Assembly (NCBI RefSeq): GCF_002234675.1
Contig: NC_019859.2
Location: forward strand, 16,586,311-16,650,310
DNA: 64,000 nucleotides
Direction: 5' to 3'
Source: Oryzias latipes
Lineage: Eukaryota > Chordata > Actinopteri > Beloniformes > Adrianichthyidae
Shown: positions 1 to 12,170 of the stretch, one piece after another
Layout of the letters: each line of letters starts with the position of its first letter
Numbering within the stretch: the first letter of the stretch is position 1
Notes under the pieces: generated by a model
Seen by the model: the letters and a program-made list of their open reading frames with translations, nothing else
Databases searched by the model: none
Told to the model about the DNA's origin: nothing
Position numbers and translations under genes: made by a program

Positions 1-1843
1 TGTCATTAAAACAGACTTCTCCAGTGCATGAATTTATAGCCATCAGTACACGTCATTCAAACACGAGCTTATGTTCCAAAGACACTAACTTCTCTCTAAC
101 CAATTCATTCTACCTAAACTCAGCCCTCTTAAATATAAAAATACTATTATTATCAGTTTTTTTGGCCTAAAATTCCATCAAGGAATTAGGACATATCATG
201 TAAATTACTCATTGCTCATAAATGTTGTCATTTTATATACCTGTATATATCATGACAGCCTGCCATCAGCTTTATTTTATTGCTAACGATCTCGTATGTC
301 ATTTTATGCTGTAAAATAACATGAGAAATGTGCTTGGGCTGGTCTGCTATTTATAAATAATGCATTATATGACGGTTTAAACCACATAACACCACCTGTT
401 CTGCTGTGCAAAATATCCATGACATTTTTTATAAGAAATCATCAATTGCCCCGATTATCTACATATGCAGGATTTAACTTCGGTGGTACTGTAAATACAT
501 TAAGTGCTTTCATCAAGACGCTAACACTGCATCAAAAAAAGATGTTAAAAACTGTAATATTTATTGTTATGCTACTTAAAATATTGAAAAAAAAAGAAAA
601 AAAATGTCTGTTTGGTTTTGGTTGTTTTTTTGTAAATTCAAATTTTTTAAAAGTATAAAATAAAAGAGTTTATCTTCAGTGGAGTTTATTTAAACTCTTA
701 AACAACCAAAGCCCTCTATCTACTTATACTGCAACATGAATTAGCTTGAAGGATAAAACATATTTAACTGTTAACAATAGTCTTTTCAAGACTATTGATT
801 CAGAACAAATATCATTTTTGGAGCAGTTCATTTCTGTAAAACAAGTTCTCACTGAGGCAAAGTGTTTAAATATACATGAAGTACATAGACTGACCAGCAG
901 CTCCACATACCTTTCTTTATAGTTTTCACATGCACTAGAGAAATAGTAAAACTGCAGTCTTTATTTCTACACGAGAGCTTAAAAAACCTAAATGAAACAA
1001 AAATGCCAAATAAAGCCCAGCAGTATTTTCAAATGGAAACAGGACAGACAATGTGTATCTGTTCAAGGGAAAGTCATTAATGACATTATTTTAAATGGGG
1101 GGAGTCTTAGTAGCCAGGACATTTCCTTGTTTTCTCAGACACACAAAAAAAATAATGTCTTTAATGACTAGAAAACCTTCATTACCGTGTGGTGTGTGTA
1201 AAGTCACACTTCACACTTGTTTAGTCTGTGACCCTGTTTGCAGCAAACAGTACTCACAGAATGCCTGAATGCCGAACATAGCTCACCGCAAACAACCATG
1301 GACACATTTGCTCATGTTTAATTAAAAAATGGAGGAAGTTATCTGCACTTCTTTTTGCTTCAACTTTAAATGGGCCATGAACCACTGATCAGGATCAACT
1401 CAGTGTATTCTAACTGCTCACTTATATTTTAATTTTCTCTCTCCCCTGTCCCTTATAAGGAGTGTGCTTTAAAGTGTAAACCCACAAAATATTTAGCAGG
1501 AATTAGTGGCATTTTGCAAGTCACGACAAAGAGCTTACTTAAGGTAGAACCTGAGCCACCGAGTGACATGGAAATCTTACTGTGAACGTTTGCGTGGCAA
1601 CATGATACACATGTTATGTAGCTCCATTACTCACTTACATAAATCATTTTTTCAAACTAATTTTTAATTAATTAAGTGCTTATTACTGCAATTTTTCATT
1701 TGAAATGCATCAGTTTTTTTATTAGTAGGACTTGACACGCATTGCAGACTAATGGTCCCTCTGCTTAGATATGTAACTGAATCAGTGCTGTGAAGTTAAA
1801 ACCATATTTTAAAAAAGTGGTGTAACATCTGACTACGGAAGAC

Positions 1844-1935
1844 GATTAGGACCATGGAGAAAGAAAAAAATTCTGACTATAATCGCAGAGTTCTGAGAAA
1901 AAGTCAGAAATTTTCTTTCTCCATGACCCTAATCT
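1844..1935. repeat. Fold-back (hairpin) repeat, about 92 bp
   Basis: Two arms of roughly 33 nt (about 1844-1877 and 1902-1935) are near-perfect inverted copies, built around TTAGGaCCATGGAGAAAG and its complement, and separated by about 24 nt. The sequence between and at the arms (TTCTGAC, AATCGCAGAGTTCTGAG) resembles the teleost simple repeat in which TTCTGACTT and TCGCAATTC alternate. It is probably a small degenerate MITE or a palindromic piece of that repeat. No coding content. Confidence 0.5.
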
Positions 1936-4453
1936 CGAAGTTGATCTTGCACTATTTTTTTTGTTTTTAATGGAAAATGCCGTAATCTAATCTTAAACAA
2001 AGGCAATGTTCTTCTGTTCCTCCTAATCTATGATCTTTTAAATCTATAAAATAAACAGATCCCTAACTGATCTTGCTACTTGTTTTCAATTTCCTCAGTC
2101 ATCCACTGCCATGGGGAAGGAAAAATACAAAACAATTCCATTGAAGGACCCTGAAGCAATAGGGCACGTCTTCCCTTTAGGGTTTTCTGGGTGTGCTCTT
2201 TGACGTCTTCATCAAATATCTGAATAAGCCGTCAAATGTCCACATCGTATTTCAGATTTTAAAAAAAAGAAACAATAACATTCTGGACTTTTTAGAACCC
2301 AAACAAACATGTCTTGCTGGAAATGTTGGCACTATTTCAAAATGAAACCAGATTTTTTTTTAGCTTTCACATCAACGCACTACATATCTGAAGGTCACCA
2401 ACATCTACCTATCAAAACAAGCTGAACTGATAACATATTATTAAAAACAACAACAAACACACAAAATCTATGCTAGCATACAGTCTTCATTGTTCTTTGA
2501 TCAAACTATACAGACTCAGCATAAACCCGGGCACAAATTGACACTTATGCACCAAACTGTTGATAGTAATTGACAAGAAGGCCAGTGCGACTTTACGGGA
2601 TTTTATGTGGCTGCTCTCTGTACCACAGAAAGGAATGCTAAAGTGATGAATTAGAAATGGTACCAAATAAAAATCACATCATCATTGAGCTTTGCTTACT
2701 TTTTTTCGCCGTTGCATTCGTGTTCACACGCTAAAATTAGAATTTGGTATTTCAATTTGAAAGGACAGGAAAGAATAATATGGAAGCTACATGTATTGTA
2801 TTCAATACATGTAATAAAAAAACAGGTGTTTTTTGTTATGATTTTTTGAGCTATTTTTTTTGAACAACAAAAGCAAAAAACTACAAACCGGCTGGGCACT
2901 AACCTCATCTGTTCATGAAAAATATAAGATGAGCTGGACTTAAAAGCTTAAAAGCCACAGAGTGTCTGTGTAAGACGCGATCCGTGTCCCGTTTGTTTAT
3001 TATGTGTGGGTCATGACATCACCAGCCTGTTTCATTCTTCCTATTTGCTTCATCCACAAACATTACAGAGCATGCAGCCTGTTTTTTAAGATATTTTTGC
3101 AATGATTTTCTAGATCTTTTTGTATTTCAAGATATTTCTTATAACTTTTTGTCATCATTTTTTCTGGTTTATGAGATTCTTTTTTTGTTTGTTTTTTGAT
3201 ATGTTTCTTTTCATGATAATTTGTTAATTTCTTTTTAAATAATTCTGCTGTTTTTTAAAGATATTTCATTGAACATTTTCCAAATCACTCCAAACCTCAC
3301 GGCTTTAAACAAGCAGATCCTATTTATCGAAAAACTCTGGCTGTAACTCGTTTTCAGCATCACCCTAAACAAAAATAAACTGTTCATACAGTTGAATTCT
3401 GTATTTAATGCTTCCCCAAAATTTTTCTCGGTAATGTTCGTGGTTGAAGTAATTAGGAAGGACAAAACAGACTGTCGATATTGTGGCGAGCACATTAACA
3501 AAACGGACACGGATCATGTCGAGGACACAGACACATAGTGGCTTTTTGACTTCAAGTTTCAGGTCATCTTATGGCTTTCATGAGCAGATGAGGTTGGCAG
3601 CCAGCCCGTTTGTAGCTCTCTGCTTTTTAAAACAAAAACCAAAACACCTTTTTTTATTGAATACAATATGCTTCCGTAGAATAACGCTACAGTTTGTTGC
3701 AGGAAACAAACATTAAGAAGGTGCTTCTCACAATAATCCATGTTTCTCTGATAACTCAAGTCTCTTAACAGTAAATAGTAACGGTAGTTGATCCATCATT
3801 ACAACATCAGTCAGTAAATGTACTAACAAATGGACATTCACTGAAGTGTTTTGACTTACACCGCTTTATTACTCAAACACTGTGTTCATCTTTTAGGAAA
3901 TACTAAATCATATTTAAAGCTTTAGATGAATTACATGATTGTTTTGTAATGTGTGGTAACAATAATCTCATTGAGAGGTAGCTTGGCTAAAATATATCAA
4001 CACTTCACTATAACACGCTGCCTTGTTTCCTTTTGAACTGACTGAAGGGCAGAAATAGCATTGAAACAGAAATCAGAGACCCAGACAGCGCCTGAATGGA
4101 AATTGTCACAAAGCCAGAGAATATCAATGGGAGGACTTGACATTTTGCTATTTCAAAGTATTGCATTGCACACAAAAAACATTGATAAACGTCATAAAAA
4201 ACTGTAAAGCGGGTTGGTGCAGTCCTGGGAGTTGATCCCAATGGGGGGGGTGGGGGGGTGAACTGCACTTACAGTGAGTGAGGATATATTCGTCAGCAGA
4301 TATATCTAAAGACAGAAAAAAAAGAAATAAATCAGACACTCTTGAAATGACAACACATTTTAACTAATTTTATCCAAATACAGTTGAGAAACTGCTGCTC
4401 AATTTGATTACACAGAAGTTATGGAGGTCAGCAGTGAACTCCACCTCCCTCTT

Positions 4454-4494
4454 CCCATTATGGAATAGGACTAGGGGGAGGGGGCTATAAAAAG
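4454..4494 (+). promoter_or_regulatory. TATA box with CArG-like element, orphan promoter candidate
   Basis: A strong TATA box (TATAAAAAG, 4486-4494) on the plus strand follows a CArG-like decamer (CCCATTATGG, 4454-4463; one mismatch to CC(A/T)6GG) and a short G-rich stretch. This spacing is typical of a TATA-driven start at about 4515-4520. The transcript would run away from the C4orf54-like gene, which lies to the right on the other strand. No recognisable coding exon follows; a 97-codon ORF at 4578-4871 is Pro/His-rich and looks random. It may be a non-coding RNA promoter or chance. Confidence 0.3.
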
Positions 4495-5764
4495 TAGACC
4501 CCCTCACAGTCGGGTGGACTCACTTCCAAGCTGGAGCTGCAGCCGCATCTGATCTCCCCGAGCAGCTGTCCCAGCTTTTGCATCAGCACAACAAATACTT
4601 TGCATTGCCTGACCTTTTCCACCTGCATCACTATCCCAGCCATGCCCCCGTGTCCCCCCCCCCGCCACATCGCCGTGAACGCACACACAAGCCGTGTTCC
4701 CCTCACACCTCTACTCAGCTCCCACAAGGCCCCTCCCTACCACGCACCCAGCTGACATGTATCCCCCCCAGGCTTATACAGTTGTGTTATTGCTCTGACA
4801 CATTAGCTCAAAACAGACTTCTGTGTATGTGTGCGTGTACATATGTGATGGCGTCAGAAAGTGAGAATTGATTTGAATTTCCGGGGGGGGGGTGTTAGCC
4901 TGCAGCATGCAGCAGTGTGACAAAATATGGCAGCATAAAGAAATATAGCAGGAGATGTTACATAAAAGTTGAAGTTGTGCAATGTTTCTTGATTTTATGC
5001 TCATTATAGTATGATAATATTAATAATGGTTAAATTCGAAAGAGATTTTTTATTTATCGCCAATTCAGTGTAGCAAAATGAGCCAAAAAACGGAGGATGT
5101 TTGCAGGGAAAAGCTTGATCAGATGAATTTGAAACTAGATCTGGGGGCAAACATAGCGAGACTCTAAGCATGCTCAGTATGTTGGTGTGTGAATGAATTA
5201 GCAATAATCAGCATAGTGTCATATCAGTTCATGAAACTGTTGAGCCACATTATAGGTTGATTTATGTCTTGCAAAATGTATTCCTTTAAAAAAAATTCTC
5301 AATTACAGGGTTTTTGTATTTTAAAGTGTCCAAACAATAGCAAAATATTAGTTGTATTTTCATCTGTAAACATTTGACCTGAATGCCAACACAAGTCAAA
5401 GTACCACACAAAATGTAATTGCAGTCCAAAGTGGTGTACCATACAGTGCCTACAACACTAACACCCAAAGTTTTTTTTATCTCAAAAAACTTACAAATCC
5501 ATCTTACTTCTTCTTTATCTTAGTTAGTATAATATGCTTCAACATTTGAGATATTGAAGTATATTCCAAGTTTTAAACTTCAATTTTGCAGAAAGAATCT
5601 TAAAATGCAAATATTTTTTCTGGCTGTACAGTTTGCATAATCTTTTCTCACAATATTGCATCCTAAAAATAATAATAAACAATACAATTATGTAAAATCT
5701 TGTTGTAAATAAGATAAAAACTGAGTGGTAGTGGGGATTGGTGTACCCTGGATTAAATCAACAC

Positions 5765-5998
5765 ATCTTCACCTGTCCAAAAACATGCTTCGTAGGTTGA
5801 TTGGCAACTCTAAATTGTCCAATAAGTGTGAGTGTGAGAGTGAATGGATGTGTGGTTGAAGATATTCTACCCTGCGACAGACTGGCGACCAGTCCAGGGA
5901 ATCCCTTGCCTACGCCCAAGTGGCCGGGATAGGCTCCGGCAACCCCGTGACCCCGAAAGGGAATAAACGGTGAAGAAGATGAATGAATGAATGAATCT
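5765..5998 (+). repeat. L2-type LINE 3' end / L2-tailed SINE remnant
   Basis: The block reads like the common fish L2-tail module: an ACATGC..AGGTTGATTGGCAACTCTAAATTG stretch, then CCCTGCGACAGACTGGCGACC, GGGATAGGCTCCGGC, CCCCGTGACCCCGAAAGG and a terminal (ATGA)n run at 5983-5998. A second, more decayed member of the same class is at 56530-56633. No coding capacity remains; it is a 3' fragment. Confidence 0.7.
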
Positions 5999-7248
5999 TC
6001 ACCTGTTATGATGGACACTTGCAGTAGATTAATAATGAAGTATAAAGTTTTAGGTCAGTCTTTTCAAACTACTGAGCAGCAACTGATTATAACGTAGGAA
6101 GGTGTCGTTAACAAACACATTGCACACAAGTAAAATACACCGCAGATGGGAACAGCAGAAAAAGTTCAGAGCACTGCATGAAAACCCAATCTCCCAACAG
6201 CTCAGAGGAATCAGATTACCTGTCAAGAAGCTACTGCATTTCTATTAGCCTGGCATGCTGCTGTTAAAATGGCTAATTTTTTAAAATGTACAAATTTAGC
6301 TCATTTTGGTTCTATCAATTTCTTATTTTTGCCTAAATAAAGTAATTCTTGCTGATTTTATTTTTTAGAAAATATATGATCATAGTTGGATTTTTTACTT
6401 TCATTTGTCACATTTTTTTATTTGTTGACAAAAAATACTTTTTTTGCCCTTTCTTTCTTCTTTCTTACTTTCTTTCTTTAAAAAAGGAATTATCTAAAAA
6501 AGACTTATCTTCCGAATTATCTAAAAAAGATAATTCAGTACTTTTCTAGTCCTAATTAATACTTTGAAAGGTCTCAAGGCTCAGCTGTGATTAAATTGTT
6601 CTGCATCACATGTAGAACAGAACCAGTATAAAGTTGAAATAATATCCAAACATAAATAAGTTTAAGAACAAATATAGATATGTGATTAATAAATATTTAC
6701 ATACACAATTCGTAAATCAACTGTGATATATCTGTAAATAATTGTGAATATAAATTTGAATCATGTGTGGGTGCACTTGTTGGGGAAAAATATTTAAATG
6801 GAACAAAATGAGTGTTCATCATGACAGAATGAGTGCCGGATGTTTCCATGTGTATATTTATCTATATGTGTAGTTTATGTGTGTATATGGGTATCTGAAA
6901 CTAAATTTGAACTTATTAGAGAGGGAAAAGGACTATAATAAATATCGTGTGTGGTAATAAGTTAGGCTGTGTGGGAGAGAATTTATTATGATTTTACAAC
7001 TTCTCACTCCCTTTCAATATTTCTTGTATTTTTTTTCTTGTCTTATTTTCCTTTTTAAAGTATATGTCAGAAATAAAAGATTATCATCATTGTCACAGCC
7101 ATCATCATCATAGCTATGAAAAATTTTTCTGAGCATCATCCAAAAGAAAGGTCACTTGAGGGAACACTGCTGAGCATTCAGTAAACATATGCTCTGAACT
7201 ATCTTGCAGAGTTGATTTACTTACATGTATGAAGACAACGTCTCTTGG

Positions 7249-10200
7249 TCACCGATGCTCGACTACAAAGCTCATTGTCTTCCCATCAAATGAAGGAGGA
7301 GCGACAATCCTTGGACCTTGTTGCGTTGTGATGCTGATCAGCGGCTTTCTGTCCGACCTCGCTGCGTCTCCTCTGGCTGTTATGTGTCCCAGGCTTACGG
7401 GTAAGTGTAGCGGCCCTTGGTGAGCTTCTCTTGTTGCACTATAATATGCGCTTTCTGCCCCTGCAGCGGCACTCTCCAGCCATGCATCTTTGGAGTTTTT
7501 GACATTTTCTCCAGCTGCTTCCTCTGAGTGACACGGCGACTGTGACATCATCGCCTGAGTTGCTAAGGTGGGAGAGGGGATGAAGCCGGGATAGATCATG
7601 TAAGTGGGGGTGTATGCTGGTGGGCTGAGGGCTAAAGGGGACAAGGAGAGATGCACGGGTGTAACAGGAGCCACAGGTGAGTGGGGCATAGGCACCTCCA
7701 CATACTGGCCCGTATCAGGGTCAAACAGTTTCTTTGTGGTGACCTGTAAGGGGGTGTCCACCAGGTAATAATGTCCAGTTGTGGGATCTAAAAGCATCTT
7801 CCTCTGGGTCTGCGGGGCTGCGTCTCCAGCAGACGGTGTGGGGGAGACGTTCAGGGCAGAAGAAGTGAAACATAACACCTGGTGCTGTTTCTGCGGGCTT
7901 GTCACTGCTGTGGAACGATGGTAGATCGACGCAGCAGGATGCTCCAAGAACAAAGGAGACTTCTTTGTCTCAGATCCCTTTAAAGGATCTGCACCAGCAC
8001 AACCAAGGCCTGAAGACCCCTCCATCAAAGCAGACTCTCGATTTAGCAGTTTGGTTTCATTTGCATGGCCCAGCCCGGGAATGGTTAAATAGTTCTCAGA
8101 GTCCGAGCAGCCTTGTGTGACAGTGGGATTACTGGGGCTGATTTTGGACTGTCCCTGCTCCACCTTGCCATGTTTCGCCGGCTCTATTTTCACCGACAGT
8201 GGAGCCGTTGGTGTCTTGGAGTTTTTAATAGCAGGTGGTGTTTGCAGAGGAGACCTTGATGGATCGGGAACACTTTCTGAGTTAACGCCGACTGAGGTTC
8301 TGTTTCCAAAATGAAGGATGCTTTTGTTTGTAAAAGTTTTGTTTTCCTGGGGAATTGTTTTAAATGTGTCATTATAGTATGGAACATGTATGATGTTTGT
8401 ACTTCTCTTTTCTGTTTCTGTAGTATTGATCAAAGACTGGGGAGTTCTTTCAGCATTCTCAGGCTCCTCACTGGTAATAACTGACAGAACGTGGCTGCGA
8501 GTTACCGGGTGCGGGGCTTGAGTTTTGCGCTTCCATTCGTTTCGATCAAAAACATAAAGCTGCTCCATTGTTTTGACTGCAGCTTTTAGCTTCTCCAGTG
8601 CACCCTGCTTTACTGGAGCCTCACTTCTCTTCTCTGCTGTCTCACAAAGAAACGTGTCCTGCTTTTGTTTTGCCAGTTTGACCTCAGGATTAGACTCAAA
8701 TGGATCCAAGTTGACCTGCTTGTTTGGTGCTGTGGGCAGTCTGCCACTGCTACAAGCCAAAGGGTTATTGTCACTTTGGGGTTTTTCGTGTTGCCTGTCT
8801 GCTTCTTGTCTGTGTGATGCCTGACTTGTCTCTGATTGAATGTTTGTTTTTACAGAGTTGCATTTGATCCTTATTGTAGAGGGTAACCCATTTTTTGCTG
8901 GCTCCGTTTGGACCTTCGGTTCCACCTTTTCACATTTATTGTCACTTTTATCCAACGAAATGAAGCGATATGAGCTTTTGACCAATTTCCGCACATCCCT
9001 AACATGATAGATCGGCGTCTGGAACTTACACTTGGTGTCTCTTATATCTCTTACAGTGAAGTTTGGAACTTTATCGCCTGCAGTTAAAACGTGGGATTTA
9101 TTATCATCTCCAACCCTAAGGGTGTTAATATTGCTACTAATTTGGGGGGTCAATAGATGTGCAATGTTTAGTGTGCAGCCTTTGTCTTCTTTCATACTCC
9201 TAAGGCATATTTTTATTTCAGGTGAGTTCTTCTCCTTTCCCTCTTTGCCTTGCGGGCTTCCTTCATTTCTCTTTTTGAGCTCATTTACTGCACCCTTATC
9301 ACACGTGTGTTGTGTCAGATCGCCAGTGATGTCCCTGTCCTTTGTTAGGAGTTGGCAGCTGGGCACAAAAAGCAGTTTGGTCAGCATGCTGCTGGAGTCC
9401 AGTCTTTCATTTCCTGTTGTCTGTGCATCACCCACAGAAGAAACCTCTTTTCCAGGCGGTGGATCGTCTTCTTTATATTCATTAAACGAACAACTTTGGC
9501 TTTCGGCTGCAGCTGTTTTTAAATCATCTTCTCGCCTTTCGGAAGTTTTGTTGTCTGTGGTCTCCTCTGTAGACCCAAAGGAGCTGAGTCTGCCTCCCTC
9601 ATCAAGAGAGTTTACAGTAAAAGCTGAGCCTGTTTCTGACATTTGCCTGTGTACACATCTGCATTTGTCTCTCGGCTGATCTGGGTCTTTTATATGCAAA
9701 CAAGGGGAGACTGCTGGGTGTGTATCACAGATTTCTCCCCTCTCCATCTTGCGTTCCTGCTCAAACTGCATCTTTTTAGAAATTACGTTTTTCAACAGAC
9801 TCGATGCAAAAATTGCCTTTTTGTGCGTGTCCCCCGTGCTGTCTGTGCTTCGATATTGCAAAGCACAACCCGAGCGCGCCTTCACGGAGCATTTGGAGTC
9901 CCTGTGTGCGTTTGGAGATTCAACATTACAGCGGAAATTGAACGTGACTCCACGCTGCACCTGCTGGGGATCTGTCAGATGGATCTTCTGAGTAGAGGAC
10001 GCAGGCTGTTTGGAATATGTACTTTTGTTCAGGGCCTCCACTTTGGTTTGTGGAGCTTCCATTCCGCCCCTAGAATCATGTCTCCTATTTTCCACAGTCC
10101 TATTCATTTCTAGAGTTGTGCTCTTTTGCGCAATGACGCTGCGCTCTTTAGCGCGCATGTTTCCACAATTCCAATCCACGTAAGCTGACCATTTATTCAG

Positions 10201-11364
10201 ACCATATTCCGACAAGGAGGACTCGCTTGACGTGCTAAAATTAATGGCATCAAAGTAGGGACACGCCAGGCTTCGGAAAGACTTTGCTGTCAAGTTACGC
10301 ACCTCTTTATCAGCGTCGTCCAGTTCACTGATGGAGCTGGACGCTCCGCTGGAGTAGTCATTGATATCGTTCCGTCTCAGCTTCGTTGCAAGGTGCTGAC
10401 GGCCTGGAGCGGGGATGAAATATTGGCCCCTATCGCACAGGGGCCCTGCTCTGGCGCCAGAGCTCACTAAAGAGAAATGTCGTCTGTCTCCAAAGTGCGC
10501 TGCGTACCCCTGGGTTCTGTCGTCAAAAGCACCCGTGGGGTCATTCCCACCTCTGGAGGAGGTTTGTATGGACAGGTGAATTTTCCCCGTGTCTTCCCTC
10601 AGGCTTTTGCTCACACTTTCATCAGAGCTGATGCACTTATCCGAGTCACAGAGATCACTGTCCTCCTGCTCGGTGCTGACTGTTCCGGTCAGAGTGGACA
10701 GCACTTGTTTGGCCTGACTCCTTCCCTCCAGAACCAAAGTTCCCTCCTGGGTGTCGTCGCTTTCAAATGAAGCATAATCCACAAAAGAATAGACAAGGTT
10801 GTCGTCTTCAAAGTCCCAGCAGGCTCCTCTGCCCAAGTCGTAATCCACGTCGTGGTCGAGCTCGGTCAGCTGGATTTCGTGCGTCGTGATATAGTGGGAC
10901 TCATCCTCCACGGCGTCGGAGCCGCAATGCTCGGACAGCGCGTCGTCCGAATCTGTCTTGCTGTTCAGATAAATGTCGGTGTACTGCAGATCCTCGCTGC
11001 ACCCGCTTGGCTCCTTGTTGTTCCCGGAGTCCACATCGGGAAGTTTGGTCAGAGTTTCCAGCACCGGCTGCGTCCCGGGGCCGCGCTCCAGACTGTCCTC
11101 TGACGGCTCCTCCTCCTCGGTGATCTCTTTCTTCTCCTCGGGCTTCGGGCACTTGATAACGGACAGCTGGTTCCCCTCGCCGGTGAAAGTGACTTTAACC
11201 GTGGTGGGCCCCCCAGCTCTCATGTCCAGATCCACATAGTTGGACTCGGCGCGGTTCGTCTCGGCGGCGGCGGGGCTCCTGGCTTTCGGATTGCCCTTCT
11301 TGTGCAGCTTCCCGTGAAGTCCGGTGTCATCTCGGTAAGTGAGAGTTTCCTCCGCTGCTTCCAT
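7249..11364 (-). CDS. C4orf54-like protein with DUF4585 domain, single long coding exon
   Basis: This is one uninterrupted 1371-codon exon, from ATG at 11364 to TGA at 7249. The protein is acidic, Ser-rich and mostly low-complexity, as expected of a disordered cytoplasmic or nuclear protein. Its C-terminal part holds the recognisable block: LLDPTTGHYYLVDTP then KKLFDPDTGQYVEVPMP (about residues 1186-1225), followed by a Pro-rich segment ending YMIYPGF. These paired D-P-x-T-G repeats are the DUF4585 signature of C4orf54 and relatives. The human protein is longer (about 1,800 residues, from memory), so the middle is shorter here. Its biochemical role is unknown; mammalian C4orf54 is described as muscle-enriched. 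No splice sites are needed inside the coding part. Antisense ORFs over it are shadows. I am fairly sure of the family, less sure of strict orthology because mammalian C4orf54 is not beside LGI2. Confidence 0.85.
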   Translation of the reverse strand: MEAAEETLTYRDDTGLHGKLHKKGNPKARSPAAAETNRAESNYVDLDMRAGGPTTVKVTFTGEGNQLSVIKCPKPEEKKEITEEEEPSEDSLERGPGTQPVLETLTKLPDVDSGNNKEPSGCSEDLQYTDIYLNSKTDSDDALSEHCGSDAVEDESHYITTHEIQLTELDHDVDYDLGRGACWDFEDDNLVYSFVDYASFESDDTQEGTLVLEGRSQAKQVLSTLTGTVSTEQEDSDLCDSDKCISSDESVSKSLREDTGKIHLSIQTSSRGGNDPTGAFDDRTQGYAAHFGDRRHFSLVSSGARAGPLCDRGQYFIPAPGRQHLATKLRRNDINDYSSGASSSISELDDADKEVRNLTAKSFRSLACPYFDAINFSTSSESSLSEYGLNKWSAYVDWNCGNMRAKERSVIAQKSTTLEMNRTVENRRHDSRGGMEAPQTKVEALNKSTYSKQPASSTQKIHLTDPQQVQRGVTFNFRCNVESPNAHRDSKCSVKARSGCALQYRSTDSTGDTHKKAIFASSLLKNVISKKMQFEQERKMERGEICDTHPAVSPCLHIKDPDQPRDKCRCVHRQMSETGSAFTVNSLDEGGRLSSFGSTEETTDNKTSERREDDLKTAAAESQSCSFNEYKEDDPPPGKEVSSVGDAQTTGNERLDSSSMLTKLLFVPSCQLLTKDRDITGDLTQHTCDKGAVNELKKRNEGSPQGKEGKEKNSPEIKICLRSMKEDKGCTLNIAHLLTPQISSNINTLRVGDDNKSHVLTAGDKVPNFTVRDIRDTKCKFQTPIYHVRDVRKLVKSSYRFISLDKSDNKCEKVEPKVQTEPAKNGLPSTIRIKCNSVKTNIQSETSQASHRQEADRQHEKPQSDNNPLACSSGRLPTAPNKQVNLDPFESNPEVKLAKQKQDTFLCETAEKRSEAPVKQGALEKLKAAVKTMEQLYVFDRNEWKRKTQAPHPVTRSHVLSVITSEEPENAERTPQSLINTTETEKRSTNIIHVPYYNDTFKTIPQENKTFTNKSILHFGNRTSVGVNSESVPDPSRSPLQTPPAIKNSKTPTAPLSVKIEPAKHGKVEQGQSKISPSNPTVTQGCSDSENYLTIPGLGHANETKLLNRESALMEGSSGLGCAGADPLKGSETKKSPLFLEHPAASIYHRSTAVTSPQKQHQVLCFTSSALNVSPTPSAGDAAPQTQRKMLLDPTTGHYYLVDTPLQVTTKKLFDPDTGQYVEVPMPHSPVAPVTPVHLSLSPLALSPPAYTPTYMIYPGFIPSPTLATQAMMSQSPCHSEEAAGENVKNSKDAWLESAAAGAESAYYSATREAHQGPLHLPVSLGHITARGDAARSDRKPLISITTQQGPRIVAPPSFDGKTMSFVVEHR
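7690..7808 (-). other. DUF4585 domain segment of the C4orf54-like protein
   Basis: Two tandem copies of a D-P-(T/D)-T-G-x-Y motif are encoded here: LDPTTGHYYLVDTP and FDPDTGQYVEVPMP. They are the most conserved part of this protein family and the basis for the gene call. No enzymatic residues are known for the domain. Confidence 0.75.
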
Positions 11365-12162
11365 TCAGGCCGGGATATTACCGTCAGGTGGTCCTCGTTT
11401 ACGATGTTACTCTGACACTGGACGGAAAACTCTGCAAGCTGGGGGCGACGGGAAACCGGGAGGGGGCGTGGGGGGTGGGCATGGGGAGGTCCTGCGTGAA
11501 TGTCTGAGTGTTGGGGTGGGTGGGGGTGCAGATAGAGATAAACACACAGAGAGGAGAATGACAGTCCACCAAGATGGAGAAAAGGATTTTAAGTTTTGAT
11601 TTGCTGAATAAACGTTTTCAGCACTCCTGGAAGAACAGCTCCACTTCAGGGCGCTTTTATTTTTGAAACAAAAGACACAATTATGTCCTTCGACCCTCCT
11701 TCGCAGTAAGGAAAACCTTCTAAATAAACGGATTCTGGTAAAAAGAAGAAACATCAGGGGTGTCAACATGAAGGAGGGATCCTTCCCCAAGACAGACAGG
11801 CGATGTGCCAGAACTCTTCCTGCAGAGGATTTAGCTTATCTAACTCTACGTTTAAATAGTCCAGCAGATGAGCTTCATCCAGATGGAGTTGGGGGACGGC
11901 TGGGGGCGCAAAACGACGTCCACAGCCAAGTACAGGAGCACAGAATCTGGAATCACTCCCCTGCTGGGGACGAAATAATATTCTAATCCTAATGTACTTT
12001 GATTTAGGTTGAAAAGCGGAAATGTTTGGAGCCCTTAAAGGAACATTGAAGAAAAAAAAAATCAAAGTTTAAAAAAATTAAATAAAAAAAACAATCAAGG
12101 TAAAAAAAACCTAACTGGTGAGCACCACTTAGATTTTTTTTTTACTTTAATTGTTTTTTTTC
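11365..12162. other. Upstream region of the C4orf54-like gene
   Basis: This region includes the likely promoter and 5' untranslated sequence of the minus-strand gene. It is GC-rich with G-tracts (11440-11530), then turns AT-rich with A/T homopolymers around 12050-12160. I see no clear TATA box and no recognisable coding exon. Confidence 0.4.
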
Positions 12163-12170
12163 CCCTAAAA

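Larger units (their letters stand above)
1..7248. other. AT-rich intergenic region, no gene recognised
   Basis: No open reading frame here has recognisable protein homology, and all ORFs are short and of low complexity. It contains a hairpin repeat near 1844-1935, an isolated TATA/CArG-like cluster near 4454-4494, G-tracts at 4242-4258 and 4883-4892, and an L2-type repeat tail at 5765-5998. Part of the right end may be the 3' untranslated region of the minus-strand gene that stops at 7249, but I cannot fix a polyadenylation site with confidence. Confidence 0.6.

Noticed and set aside
4578-4871. 97-codon Pro/His-rich ORF after the orphan TATA box
   Set aside because: No homology, no splice logic and composition typical of C-rich random sequence.
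9032-9679. 215-codon plus-strand ORF opposite the C4orf54-like exon
   Set aside because: Antisense shadow of a long coding exon; no domain, Ser/Leu/Phe-rich composition expected from the reverse of Glu/Lys/Ser-rich codons.
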